A stretch of DNA of 64,000 bases. Source: Kiloniella laminariae DSM 19542. GTDB taxonomy: Bacteria; Pseudomonadota; Alphaproteobacteria; Kiloniellales; Kiloniellaceae. Below the pieces are notes generated by a model. The model ran no database searches and had not been told where the DNA came from. It was given only the letters and a program-made list of their open reading frames with translations. A program made the position numbers and the translations under genes. The DNA is taken from NCBI RefSeq assembly GCF_000374005.1, contig NZ_KB893137.1, positions 56,839 through 120,838 on the forward strand, in the 5' to 3' direction. Of the stretch, positions 34,972 to 43,894 are shown piece by piece (the first letter of the stretch is position 1; every line of letters starts with the position of its first letter).

Positions 34972-34976
34972 AGAAG

Positions 34977-35825
34977 TCAGCTGATGCGTTTGATGGCGGT
35001 CATGCCGGTGCCGCCGGTGTCCATTTCGACCCGTTCGGTAATATGGGAAATCGGCTCGATTGTCACATCCATGCTGTGGGCCGTGGCATGGATCGCGGTC
35101 TTGCTGTCCAGGGCAATTGCAACGTGACCGGGCCAGTAGAGCAGATCGCCTGTGGTTACCTGGTCCGAGTTGATCGGTGTACCGAGAGTTTGTTCCTGCA
35201 TGCCCGTGTCGCGCAGTACAGAATGCCCGCAGGCACCGAGGGAGATCTGAACCAATCCGGAACAGTCTATGCCGACCGAAGTTTTTCCACCCCAGCTGTA
35301 AGGCGTGCCGAGAAACCGTTTGGCGACAGTGACATGATCGGTGGCGGTTTCGCTCTGGGAGACGATATGGTCGGTAAAGACCCAACCGCCGCCCTGTATC
35401 TGGGTAAAACGACCTTCCTGTCGCAGCGACAGCACCGCGCTCTGCATCGAAAGCAGGTCGAGCGGGGGTGTTTTCATATCCGGCTGAGGATAGACATAGG
35501 TACGCAGAGCGGTTACCCGGTGCGTTGTCGCACGGACTTCCCGGCTCAGCCCGGCCATCAGGACATAGCCGACATAGCTGTCGCGGGCATTCTGAACCCA
35601 GGCCCAGCCGTCTTTTTCTTCATAAGCCGTCAGTTTTTCGCCAAAAAGAAGCTCGCTGTCCTGCACCGCTTCTGCGGCGGGGTGGCGACGCAAGGAGCTG
35701 TGACCAACGATGACCTGTGCCGGGTAACCCTTGCTGTATCGCGCTGCGGAAACTTTGCCCTTGAGGTATTCGGCGGCAAGGTCATCACGATAGGGGTGGA
35801 GCCGGGGATTCAGTGTTTCTGTCAT
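34977..35825 (-). CDS. NlpC/P60 family peptidoglycan endopeptidase
   Basis: A 282-residue cysteine peptidase likely to cleave gamma-D-Glu-meso-DAP bonds. SH3-like domains occupy roughly residues 35-155. The C-terminal NlpC/P60 domain has Cys188 (GIDCSGLVQ), His234 (WPGHVAIAL) and His246 (HAT). GTPYSWGGKTS is the standard entry to the catalytic cysteine. No signal peptide is obvious, a common feature of the dipeptidyl-peptidase VI type that recycles cell-wall peptides in the cytosol. The ATG at 35825 is preferred to a TTG at 35858. Confidence 0.92.
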   Translation of the reverse strand: MTETLNPRLHPYRDDLAAEYLKGKVSAARYSKGYPAQVIVGHSSLRRHPAAEAVQDSELLFGEKLTAYEEKDGWAWVQNARDSYVGYVLMAGLSREVRATTHRVTALRTYVYPQPDMKTPPLDLLSMQSAVLSLRQEGRFTQIQGGGWVFTDHIVSQSETATDHVTVAKRFLGTPYSWGGKTSVGIDCSGLVQISLGACGHSVLRDTGMQEQTLGTPINSDQVTTGDLLYWPGHVAIALDSKTAIHATAHSMDVTIEPISHITERVEMDTGGTGMTAIKRIS

Positions 35826-35901
35826 GGTTCGCTTCAAGTCCGTTCGGGGCTGTTCCAAGGGTAACGCTGGCTGTTCTTAAGAGCCAGATTTTTTTCAATA
35901 T

Positions 35902-37314
35902 CTAATCGTCTCCCGTATCCTGATCTCGCAAGGTTTTTGGGGATTTTGTACCCGACTTGGCCGCTGGTTTAGCGACAGATTCTGAAAGAGGTTCCGACCG
36001 GGTGATAATTTCCACCGGGCCCTTGATATGCAGGTCGCGTTGCGGGAAGGGAAATTCGACTTCAGAGGCATGGAACTTGTCCCAGATAGCAAGCATCAGG
36101 GCGCTTTTTATATTACCCAGACCGTTCTGAGGGTCCGGAATCCAGAAGCGCACTTCGAGATTGACCGAATTGTCGCCAAAGCCTGTCACCAGACAGTTGG
36201 GTGCCGGGTCGTTCATAATTCTGGGGTTCTCTTTGGCCGCTTCCATACAGAGCTCGATCGCTTTGTGTATATCAGAGCCATAGGATACGCCAACCGGAAC
36301 CCGAACCCTGATCCAGCTGTTGGAATAGGACCAATTTTCAACCCGTTGGGTGATAAATTCCTCGTTGGGAATCAGGTGTTCAGTTCCATCACGGGTGATG
36401 ACCGAGGCATAACGCGCGCCAAAAGATTTTACCCAGCCATAGGTATTGTTGACGGCAATAACATCGCCCGGTTTGATCGAGCGATCCATCAACAGAATGA
36501 TGCCCGAGACAAGGTTGGCGATGACCTTTTGCAAACCAAAACCGATACCAACACCGAGGGCGCCACCAAAGAGAGCAAAGGCGGAGAGGTCGATGCCGAC
36601 GCTTTTCAGACCGATGATAATTGCCAGACCGATCAGCGTAACCTTGAGCAACTTGCCCAGGAGAACCTGGACCGAGGGGGTCAATTCAGGGACTGCCTTG
36701 ACCCGCCGTTCTAACAGGGAGCTGAAGGCAATGGCCCCCCAGAGCAAAACGGCAAGAGAAATCACGCCCTTGAGAACCATCAACAGGGAAATCCGCAAAC
36801 CCCCTATATCGAGAGCTGCGGAATCAAGAATTTCCTTGGCCAGATCAAGCTGGCCAAGAATGTTCAGTGCGGCAATGGCCCAGATGAACAGGGTTACCAT
36901 CTTGGCTACAATCCGGGTTTTGATCAGGCTGGTGGTCAGGCTGATAATGACCCAGGCCAGGGTCAAACTGGCGACGGTGTTGATCAGGAAACGGCTGCGC
37001 AGAGGAGCATCGATCTGGAACAGAACACCCAATGTAATCCAGAGAGCAATGAGATAGAGAACCCAGGGGATCAGGGGGCGCAGGTTACTCAGGATTGAGC
37101 GCAAGAGCAGGGGCGTGCGGGACTTATGGTTCCATTCCGAGGCAATCGGACTGATTTTTTTTCCCAGATATCGACTTGCGGGCAACAGTAAGATCAGCAG
37201 AGCAAGCTGGAGGATCACAGGCCAGCTGAGCAGATTATGGCTGAGCCATTCGAGCAATTTCCAGATGGACTGTTCAACTTCTTGCAGATTTGGAAGCTCG
37301 ATCTCGTCCAACAT
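35902..37314 (-). CDS. Mechanosensitive ion channel, MscS family
   Basis: A 470-residue MscS-type channel with about five membrane segments. The pore-lining helix and start of the beta domain read ALFGGALGVGIGFGLQKVIANLVSGIILLMDRSIKPGDVI (split here only by convention). The C-terminal cytoplasmic vestibule and a charged tail follow. It would protect against hypo-osmotic shock. It lies upstream of the NlpC/P60 gene on the same strand, with about 75 bases between. Confidence 0.93.
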   Translation of the reverse strand: MLDEIELPNLQEVEQSIWKLLEWLSHNLLSWPVILQLALLILLLPASRYLGKKISPIASEWNHKSRTPLLLRSILSNLRPLIPWVLYLIALWITLGVLFQIDAPLRSRFLINTVASLTLAWVIISLTTSLIKTRIVAKMVTLFIWAIAALNILGQLDLAKEILDSAALDIGGLRISLLMVLKGVISLAVLLWGAIAFSSLLERRVKAVPELTPSVQVLLGKLLKVTLIGLAIIIGLKSVGIDLSAFALFGGALGVGIGFGLQKVIANLVSGIILLMDRSIKPGDVIAVNNTYGWVKSFGARYASVITRDGTEHLIPNEEFITQRVENWSYSNSWIRVRVPVGVSYGSDIHKAIELCMEAAKENPRIMNDPAPNCLVTGFGDNSVNLEVRFWIPDPQNGLGNIKSALMLAIWDKFHASEVEFPFPQRDLHIKGPVEIITRSEPLSESVAKPAAKSGTKSPKTLRDQDTGDD

Positions 37315-37417
37315 GATCTCCTGGTTCGTGTTTAAAGGGCCGGGGAAGGGAAGCCCGGTTTCCAGCAGCTTAACAACTTTATCGCAAAACGCGTAGTTTT
37401 ACTTCTTGTCGGGAGTG

Positions 37418-38239
37418 TTATGGATTTTTGAAGTGAACCGGGTGACTTTGAAAAGCCGGGCCGGTTTTCCGGGCACTGGAAACATGAAAGTGAAGATGGG
37501 GAGCGGTAGAAAAACCGGTGTTGCCCGAGTAGCCGATCAACTGACCTCTTTGGACCTCGTCACCGACAGAAACAACAACGCCAGCTTGCCGGAGATGCAG
37601 GTAATTGCCAACGGTACCATCCGAATGGGCAATCCAGATAAAATTCTCCTCCCCCTTGGTGCTTTCGGTCGGGCCGCCCTGATCAGAGTTTTCTCGCAAG
37701 GCGATCACCCGGCCCTCCCGGGCTGCCAAAATTTCCGTTCCTTCCGGCAAGGCCCAGTCAATGGCCCATTTCTGAGGGCCGAAATGGCTCAAGCGGCCAC
37801 CGGGGGGCTGGATAACAGGGAAGACGTGTTGTGATGCAAAGGGCAGGTCGTAGAGCAGATCCGGATCGTGCCCTTTGAAGGGGAGGTCGGGGTGAACTTC
37901 AGAAGTCCAGCGATAGCGCCAGGTTGTTCCGCGTTTCGCCTTCAGGGAAAAAAGAGCCTGAGTGCCCAGGGCAGGAACGGCTAAGTTGATCGCAGCTGCT
38001 GCGGGTTCCGTATTATGTCCAGTTAGCTCCAGCGAGATGCGGATGGGGAAAGGAAAGTTATTCTGCAGGGCAAGCCGGGCAGAACGGTCATCTTCTGCCG
38101 TGGTATAACAGAGTACTTGCTTGAAACATTCGGTACGGTTGTTTTCTGTTGCCTGGGCAATTGAAGTCAGAAGGAACAGAAAACAAAAAAGGATGATCCC
38201 CTGCGAGATTATCCTTCCTGTTATCTTCGGAGATATCAC
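37418..38239 (-). CDS. M23 family metallopeptidase (LytM domain)
   Basis: A 273-residue exported protein with a signal peptide ending IAQA at residue 30 and a unique domain (residues 35-140) carrying two cysteines. Its C-terminal M23/LytM domain has zinc-ligand candidates His152 and Asp161 (SHFGPQKWAIDWALPEG) and the HLHFHV motif (His248, 250, 252). It may cleave peptidoglycan crosslinks or activate amidases. It follows the ABC operon ATPase by 5 bases on the same strand. Confidence 0.9.
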   Translation of the reverse strand: MISPKITGRIISQGIILFCFLFLLTSIAQATENNRTECFKQVLCYTTAEDDRSARLALQNNFPFPIRISLELTGHNTEPAAAAINLAVPALGTQALFSLKAKRGTTWRYRWTSEVHPDLPFKGHDPDLLYDLPFASQHVFPVIQPPGGRLSHFGPQKWAIDWALPEGTEILAAREGRVIALRENSDQGGPTESTKGEENFIWIAHSDGTVGNYLHLRQAGVVVSVGDEVQRGQLIGYSGNTGFSTAPHLHFHVSSARKTGPAFQSHPVHFKNP

Positions 38240-38244
38240 GATTT

Positions 38245-39039
38245 TTATCCCAGCAGCAAGCTGTCGCTGTCGAGCTGTTCGCCGCGTACCGAGGCGAACA
38301 TGTCAACCAGATCATGGATGGTCATCTTGCTGCGTTCTTCGCCGGAAACATCCAGAACCACTTGACCTTCATGGAGCATCACGGTTCTGCTGCCGAACTG
38401 CAGGGCCTGCCCCATGGAATGGGTGATCATCAGGGTGGTCATGCCTTCTTCCTCAACCAGTTCGTGGGTGAGTTCCAGAACAAAGGCCTGCATGCGCGGG
38501 TCAAGGGCGGCAGTATGTTCGTCAAGCAACAGGGTTTTTGTTGGCTGCAGTGTTGCCATGATCAGGCTGACGGCCTGGCGTTGTCCCCCGCTGAGCAGGC
38601 CCATCTTGTCTTCAAGGCGGCTTTCAAGGCCGAGCCGCAGACGGGACAGGCGCTCGCGGAAAAGCTCGCGTTTGTGGCGATTGATGGCTCGACCAAAACC
38701 ACGATTGATACCTCGAGAATGGGCCAGGGCCAGGTTTTCCTCAATGGTCAGGTTCTCACAGGTTCCTGCCAGAGGGTCCTGGAATACCCGCGAGACCAGG
38801 CTGCTGCGTTTGGCAGCATTCCAGCGCGATACCTCCTGATCACCGATGACTATAGAACCGCTATCGGCAATCAGCTCTCCGGTCAGGCAGTTCATAAGGG
38901 TAGATTTTCCCGCACCGTTCGAGCCGATAACGGTGACAAACTCTCCATCGGCAACCGTGAGATTAACACCTTGCAAGGCCTTGTTCTCGATCGCGGTGCC
39001 CTTGCCAAAGGTGATGCGGAGGTCCTGTACGTCAATCAT
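38245..39039 (-). CDS. ABC transporter ATPase (TrpZ-like, COG1101)
   Basis: A 264-residue ATPase. Walker A is GSNGAGKST, the signature is LLSGGQRQAVSL and Walker B is TLLLDEHTAALDP, with the histidine after DE typical of this subgroup. It serves the COG2984/COG4120/COG1101 uptake systems described for tryptophan (TrpXYZ) and other ligands. The start at 39039 is one base after the permease stop and follows GGGGGAAA; an upstream extension of the frame is discarded. Confidence 0.9.
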   Translation of the reverse strand: MIDVQDLRITFGKGTAIENKALQGVNLTVADGEFVTVIGSNGAGKSTLMNCLTGELIADSGSIVIGDQEVSRWNAAKRSSLVSRVFQDPLAGTCENLTIEENLALAHSRGINRGFGRAINRHKRELFRERLSRLRLGLESRLEDKMGLLSGGQRQAVSLIMATLQPTKTLLLDEHTAALDPRMQAFVLELTHELVEEEGMTTLMITHSMGQALQFGSRTVMLHEGQVVLDVSGEERSKMTIHDLVDMFASVRGEQLDSDSLLLG

Positions 39040-39040
39040 G

Positions 39041-39937
39041 TTATTTCCCCCGCTTGATAAGGTTTTTGAGAGGGTTTTTTGCCCCGGGCAGAACCAGCGC
39101 GATAACCACCAGAACAGCGGTAACCAGATTGAGGTCTGAAGACTGCAGACCAATAACATCGGCTTTCAGGGCAAAGGCGATGGCTAGACGGTAAACCACG
39201 GAACCAAGAATACAGGCAAGAACGGCCAGGAGCATACCGCGGGTCGAGAAGAGAGCTTCCCCTGCAATCAGGGCAGCCAGACCAATGACAATGGTACCTG
39301 TGCCAATGGTGATATCGGCAAAGCCGTTCATTTGGGCAAAGAGGGCGCCAGCCAGTCCGACCAGCGCATTGGAAAGGGCCATGCCGACATAGGTCGTCCG
39401 GTTGGTGTCGATGCCCTGGGCACGGGCCATCTTCTGGTTGGCACCAGTTGCGCGCATGGACAGTCCGTAATCCGAGTTGAGAAAGCGGGCAACAATCAGC
39501 GCGACAATCAAAACAATAACACCAGCAACCAGTGGCTTGAGCAGGTACATTTTAACATCAAGCCCCAGAAAAGGAGTCAGGATGGTGTCTTCGGTAATCA
39601 GCGCGAGATTGGGGCGCCCCATGATCCGCAGATTGATCGAATAGAGGGCGATCATGGTCAAAATGGAGGCCAGCAAATTCATGATTTTGAAGCGCAGGTG
39701 CAAAAAGGCAGTGACCAGACCTGCGCAGCCGCCAGCAATAAAAGCGATGACTGTTGCTAGAAGGGGGCTGCTGCCACTGATGATCAGGGTTGCGCAGACC
39801 GCGGCACCGAGCGGGAAGCTGCCGTCAATTGTCAGATCCGGAAAATCCAGAACCCGAAAGGAAAGGAAGACTGCCAGGGCAATCAAACCAAAAATAAGGC
39901 CCAGTTCTACGGCCCCCATCAAGGAAACGATATTCAT
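39041..39937 (-). CDS. ABC transporter permease (TrpY-like, COG4120)
   Basis: A 298-residue permease with about eight membrane segments. The opening GAVELGLIFGLIALAVFLSFRVLDFPDLTIDGSF is diagnostic for this permease group, which is related to the ribose/BmpA type permeases. It lies between its binding protein (separated by a hairpin at 40001-40038) and its ATPase. Confidence 0.92.
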   Translation of the reverse strand: MNIVSLMGAVELGLIFGLIALAVFLSFRVLDFPDLTIDGSFPLGAAVCATLIISGSSPLLATVIAFIAGGCAGLVTAFLHLRFKIMNLLASILTMIALYSINLRIMGRPNLALITEDTILTPFLGLDVKMYLLKPLVAGVIVLIVALIVARFLNSDYGLSMRATGANQKMARAQGIDTNRTTYVGMALSNALVGLAGALFAQMNGFADITIGTGTIVIGLAALIAGEALFSTRGMLLAVLACILGSVVYRLAIAFALKADVIGLQSSDLNLVTAVLVVIALVLPGAKNPLKNLIKRGK

Positions 39938-40000
39938 CAGGACTGGCCTCTGGATTTCGAGATAACGACGTACATGAAGTTCAGGGTCTTAATTTTAAAG

Positions 40001-40038
40001 AAAGTGACGAAATTCCGGTGAAAGAACTTCGTCACTTT
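40001..40038 (-). terminator. Intercistronic hairpin between binding protein and permease
   Basis: An 11-base-pair stem (40001-40011 with 40028-40038) is followed leftward by CTTT. It is likely a partial terminator or mRNA stabiliser that gives more binding protein than membrane subunits. Confidence 0.65.
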
Positions 40039-40084
40039 TTAAACGCATCACCGGCTTCCAGACAAGCAAGAAGCGGAAAATGAC

Positions 40085-41059
40085 TTATTCGACAACTTCT
40101 GTTGCGCGGGCGATAACTTCGTCCGACAGAGTTACGCCCATCTTTGTAGCCATGGCAGGATTAACGAAGAGGTTGGTTTTACTGACTCCCTGGAAGGCAA
40201 TGTCACCAGCATTCTTGCCATTGAGGATATCAACCACGATCTTTCCGGTCTGACGACCAACATCGTAGTAATCAAAACCAAGGGCAGCCATGGCACCACG
40301 TTTCACGGAATCCGTATCACCAGCATAAACAGGGATCTGGTTCTCGACGCCGACTTTCACAACAGCCTCAAACGCGGAAATAATAGTATTATCGGTTGCG
40401 ACATAAATTACATCAGCCTGCCCGATCAGGTTCTGGGCAGCAGTCAGGACTTCCCCGGTTTTTGTCGCAGGAGATTCGATAACTTTATATCCGGCAGCCT
40501 CGCCATGCTTTTTGACAAGATCAAGCAGGACAACCGAGTTGGCTTCACCCGGATTGTACGGAACACCGATGGTTTTTGCATCGGGGGTCAGTTCCTTGAT
40601 CAGGGCGATGTGCTGGTCAATTGGCGAAAGATCGCTGACACCGGTCACGTTGGTGCCGGAAGCTTCCTCATCCGCAACCAGTTTGGCAGCGACAGGATCG
40701 GTTACGGCAGAAAATACAATCGGAATATCCTTGGTTGCTGCAACAACGGCCTGGGCGGAAGGCGTTGCAATCGGCACAATTACATCTGGTGCGTCGCCAA
40801 CGTATTCACGGGCGATCTGCGCCGCTGTCGCCGGATTTCCCTGGGCGCTTTTATAGATGAAGGTCAGGTTTTTACCTTCTTCAAAGCCATTGGCTTTAAG
40901 TTCGTCACGTACACCATCACGTACGGCATCAAGAGCAGGGTGTTCAACAATAGCTGTGGTGGCCACTGTCACGTCTGCTGCCTGTGCCAGTAATGGCAGG
41001 GACAGACCGAGAGCAACGCCTGCGGCCAGGATTTTTGATCCAAAGCGCTTGGAATTCAT
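40085..41059 (-). CDS. ABC transporter substrate-binding protein (TrpX-like, DUF534/COG2984)
   Basis: A 324-residue periplasmic binding protein with a signal peptide ending LPLLAQA. The ABC_sub_bind family pattern is clear: VTVATTAIVEHPALDAVRDGV, GNPATAAQIAREYV, PIVFSAVTDPVAAKLV and GVPYNPGEANSV. Homologues bind tryptophan or tyrosine; the ligand here is not determined. The start at 41059 follows GGAGG; the extra 13 codons upstream are not used. Confidence 0.92.
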   Translation of the reverse strand: MNSKRFGSKILAAGVALGLSLPLLAQAADVTVATTAIVEHPALDAVRDGVRDELKANGFEEGKNLTFIYKSAQGNPATAAQIAREYVGDAPDVIVPIATPSAQAVVAATKDIPIVFSAVTDPVAAKLVADEEASGTNVTGVSDLSPIDQHIALIKELTPDAKTIGVPYNPGEANSVVLLDLVKKHGEAAGYKVIESPATKTGEVLTAAQNLIGQADVIYVATDNTIISAFEAVVKVGVENQIPVYAGDTDSVKRGAMAALGFDYYDVGRQTGKIVVDILNGKNAGDIAFQGVSKTNLFVNPAMATKMGVTLSDEVIARATEVVE

Positions 41060-41264
41060 AATATGCCTCCAGTTCAGAATATCATTCATTGGTGCCAAGA
41101 GAGCCCCCTGTAGGGAAGTGAGGGGATTCTCCCCTGCGTTGTTATCCCGTAATAATCAGGTTCGCTTCGCTGAAAGCAAGTTCATAATCTGTTTGAGCTG
41201 ACGAATTCCAAGAGCACCAGCATGTTTTCGACAGGCTTTAGCTGCTGGGAACCATGATCCCAAT

Positions 41265-41306
41265 CAAAAAACAGCAGCCTCTGTGATTCTTCACAAAGGC
41301 TGCTGT
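41265..41306 (-). terminator. Rho-independent terminator of the tup operon
   Basis: Read leftward, ACAGCAGCCT pairs with AGGCTGCTGT, extended by a TTGTG/CACAG stem, and is followed by TTTTTTG. It lies 54 bases past the tupA stop. Confidence 0.85.
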
Positions 41307-41359
41307 GCAAGTTATTTATCGAATTACTTTAAATCGGGAATAATTTTACGGATCATTTT

Positions 41360-42181
41360 TTATTGGGCGTTCGGGAAAAACAGCTGCTGTCCGTCCAGTT
41401 TGAAGGAGGCAATAGCGTCCTGACCTTCTTTGGAAAGAACCCAGTCGATAAAGGCCTGACCGTCTTCTGCTTTGACGTGGGGGTGTTTTTCCGGATTTAC
41501 CATGATGACACCATACTGGTTAAAAAGCAGGGGGCTTCCTTCGGACGAAATTGTGAAGTCACCCTTGTTTTTATAGGCAATCCAGGTGGCGCGGTCTGAA
41601 AGGGCATAGGCCCCCATCGCGACAGCAGCATTGAGAGTTGCTCCCATCCCCTGGCCTGTTGCACGGTACCATGTACCGGAAGCTGCTTCCTGATCAATGC
41701 CTGCTTCTTTCCACAGGCCCTGCTCTTTCTTGTGGGTACCGCTGTCGTCCCCGCGCGAAGCGAAAAGAGCTTCTTTATCGCCGATTTTCTTGAAGACAGC
41801 TGTAATATCAGAGTTTCCTGAAATACCAGCAGGATCGCTGTCTGGTCCGACGAGAATAAAGTCGTTGTACATCACATCAAAGCGCTGGAGGCCGTAGCCT
41901 TCGGCAACAAATTTTTCCTCAGAAGGTTTGTGGTGGACAAAAAGAACGTCGGCATCCCCATCTTGTGCCATGCGGATGGCTTTCCCGGTTCCCTTGGCGA
42001 CAACCCGTACTTCGATGCCGGATTTTTCAGTGAAAATCGGGAGAATATAGGAAAACAGGCCGGAATTTTCAGTGGAAGTTGTCGAGGCAACAACGATATA
42101 GCGGTCTGCAGCGGAAGCGATAGTTGCACTTAAAATCAGAAGGGTAGCAAGCAGGGAAGCGGAAAACCTGTTCATTTTCAT
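41360..42181 (-). CDS. tupA: Tungstate ABC transporter substrate-binding protein TupA
   Basis: A 273-residue periplasmic binding protein with a signal peptide ending TIASA. The TupA signatures are ASTTSTENSGLFSYILP, GTGKAIRMAQDGDADVLFVH, the DVMYNDFILVGP stretch and FASRGDDSGTHKKE. TupA proteins bind tungstate tightly and molybdate less well. It is third in the leftward operon tupB-tupC-tupA. The start at 42181 is preferred; a TTG seven codons upstream is possible. Confidence 0.94.
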   Translation of the reverse strand: MKMNRFSASLLATLLILSATIASAADRYIVVASTTSTENSGLFSYILPIFTEKSGIEVRVVAKGTGKAIRMAQDGDADVLFVHHKPSEEKFVAEGYGLQRFDVMYNDFILVGPDSDPAGISGNSDITAVFKKIGDKEALFASRGDDSGTHKKEQGLWKEAGIDQEAASGTWYRATGQGMGATLNAAVAMGAYALSDRATWIAYKNKGDFTISSEGSPLLFNQYGVIMVNPEKHPHVKAEDGQAFIDWVLSKEGQDAIASFKLDGQQLFFPNAQ

Positions 42182-42240
42182 AATTGTTTCAATCTTGATC
42201 AATGGTTGAGTCGGTGAGGGAGTTTTCCTAGGGCTGATGC

Positions 42241-42957
42241 TCAGAGAAGGAGTTCTCCCTCCAGGAAAGCACGCCCTTCTGCACTGCGAGGGCTGGAGAA
42301 AAAATCGCTGGCGGCTGTGCGCTCTGAAAGCATACCCTGGTTGAGGAAAATGACTTCATCGGCCAGCCGTTTTGCCTGCCCCATATCGTGGGTAGACATA
42401 ATGATTTTTGTTCCGGCCGCATGGATGGTCTCGATCAAGTCCTCAATCGCCCTTGTCGCCTTGGGGTCAAGGCTGGCGGTGGGTTCATCAAGAAACAGCA
42501 CCTGGGGTCTGAGTGCCCAGGCGCGGGCAATGGCCAGACGTTGTTGCTCGCCGATGGAAAGTACGCGCGCAGGACGTGCGGCAATGCCTGATAAACCGGT
42601 TTTGGCAAGAACCTCGTTGCGAAGCTCCGCTGCTTCGGCTTTCCCCAGACCTTTCAGGTTCAGGGCGTAATCGATGTTTGCAGCAGCGGATCTTCGGAGC
42701 ATGACCGGGCGCTGAAATACCATGGCCTGATGACGCTGGGGGTGACGTTGTTGCCACTGGACCTTGCCGGAGGTTGGCTTGAGCAGACCATGCGCCATGC
42801 GCAGGGTTAGGGATTTACCCGCACCGTTTGGACCAAGGATCAGGGTTTTGGGCCCCTGGATAAATTCCAGTGACAGGTTGTGCACCAGCTTCTGACCATC
42901 AACGGCATAGGTCAAATCGACCAGTTTCAGAGGAAGAATGGAGCCGGGCAAAGTCAC
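42241..42957 (-). CDS. tupC: Tungstate ABC transporter ATPase TupC
   Basis: A 238-residue ATPase. Walker A is GPNGAGKSL and Walker B is VLFLDEPTASLDP. The signature motif is LSIGEQQR, with isoleucine where LSGGQ has glycine; this is also seen in other TupC-like proteins, as I recall. Its ATG overlaps the tupB stop by four bases. Confidence 0.92.
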   Translation of the reverse strand: MTLPGSILPLKLVDLTYAVDGQKLVHNLSLEFIQGPKTLILGPNGAGKSLTLRMAHGLLKPTSGKVQWQQRHPQRHQAMVFQRPVMLRRSAAANIDYALNLKGLGKAEAAELRNEVLAKTGLSGIAARPARVLSIGEQQRLAIARAWALRPQVLFLDEPTASLDPKATRAIEDLIETIHAAGTKIIMSTHDMGQAKRLADEVIFLNQGMLSERTAASDFFSSPRSAEGRAFLEGELLL

Positions 42958-43658
42958 AGGCTTTCTCCCTTCACCTGGTCACGGATCATAAAGGTCGCCA
43001 CATTGATGGTCAGGGACAGGGTAATCAGGATCATGCCCAATGCCAGTGCCAGTGACAGGTTCCCTTTTGATGTCTCCAGGGCAATGGTCGTGGTCATAAC
43101 TCGGGTGACATGATCAATGTTGCCACCGACGATCATCACAGCGCCGACCTCTGCTGTTGCGCGGCCAAACCCGGCCAAAACGGCTGTAGTCAGGCGATAG
43201 CGTCCATCCCAGAGGATTGTCGGAACCGCGCGTAAGGGTTCACAGCCCAGCGAGGTCAACTGGTCGCGATATTCGCCCCAGAGATCTTCGCTGACCTGAC
43301 GGGCAAGGCTGGCAATGATGGGGGTTATCAGCAGACTCTGGGCGATGATCATCGCTGTGGGGGTGAAAAGTAATCCCAGGGACCCCATAGGACCGGATCT
43401 GGAAAGAAGCAGGTAGACCACAAGACCGACAACCACCGGGGGCAAACCCATGAGCGAGCTGAGAAAGGCATTCACTGTACGCCGACCGGGAAAACGCAAT
43501 GTTGCCAGTGCGGCACCCAGAGGCAGGCCGATAAGGGTTGCAATGAGCACTGCGGAAAGACTGACCCGCAGACTGAGCAGGACAATTTCGGCCAGACGGG
43601 CGTCGAGCGAAAAAATCAGATCGAGAGAGAGACTGAATGCCTGGGAAAAATCGTTCAT
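42954..43658 (-). CDS. tupB: Tungstate ABC transporter permease TupB
   Basis: A 234-residue permease with about five membrane segments. The EAA-type loop (GRATAEVGAVMIVGGNIDHVTRVMTTTIAL) and the LPPVVVGLVVYLLLSRSGP stretch are typical of TupB/WtpB permeases. It is first gene of the operon, divergent from fdhD across a 236-base gap. Confidence 0.93.
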   Translation of the reverse strand: MNDFSQAFSLSLDLIFSLDARLAEIVLLSLRVSLSAVLIATLIGLPLGAALATLRFPGRRTVNAFLSSLMGLPPVVVGLVVYLLLSRSGPMGSLGLLFTPTAMIIAQSLLITPIIASLARQVSEDLWGEYRDQLTSLGCEPLRAVPTILWDGRYRLTTAVLAGFGRATAEVGAVMIVGGNIDHVTRVMTTTIALETSKGNLSLALALGMILITLSLTINVATFMIRDQVKGESL

Positions 43659-43894
43659 TCGCGGATGGACAGTCCCTAAATTTTTGAAGGGGTTAAATGG
43701 TGCGTGCCTGTCTACTATATCCGCAGAGAAAAGCCTTATGGGAATTTTCTAATATCAGATAGCTTTTCGCGAATAGAGCCACTCTTGTTTGATCTTCTGG
43801 CAGAAGACATAGTGATTCTATCTTGTTGTATGAGTTTCCTTTATCAAATACCAAGGAGACATACCCAGGCTGTGAGAATTTTTTAGAGATCTTG

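Noticed and set aside
34972..35385. N-terminal extension of the LAS-like metallopeptidase frame into the NlpC/P60 gene
   Set aside because: The extra 138 residues are Arg/His-rich, overlap the NlpC/P60 coding sequence in another frame, and precede a good ATG followed by a membrane segment.
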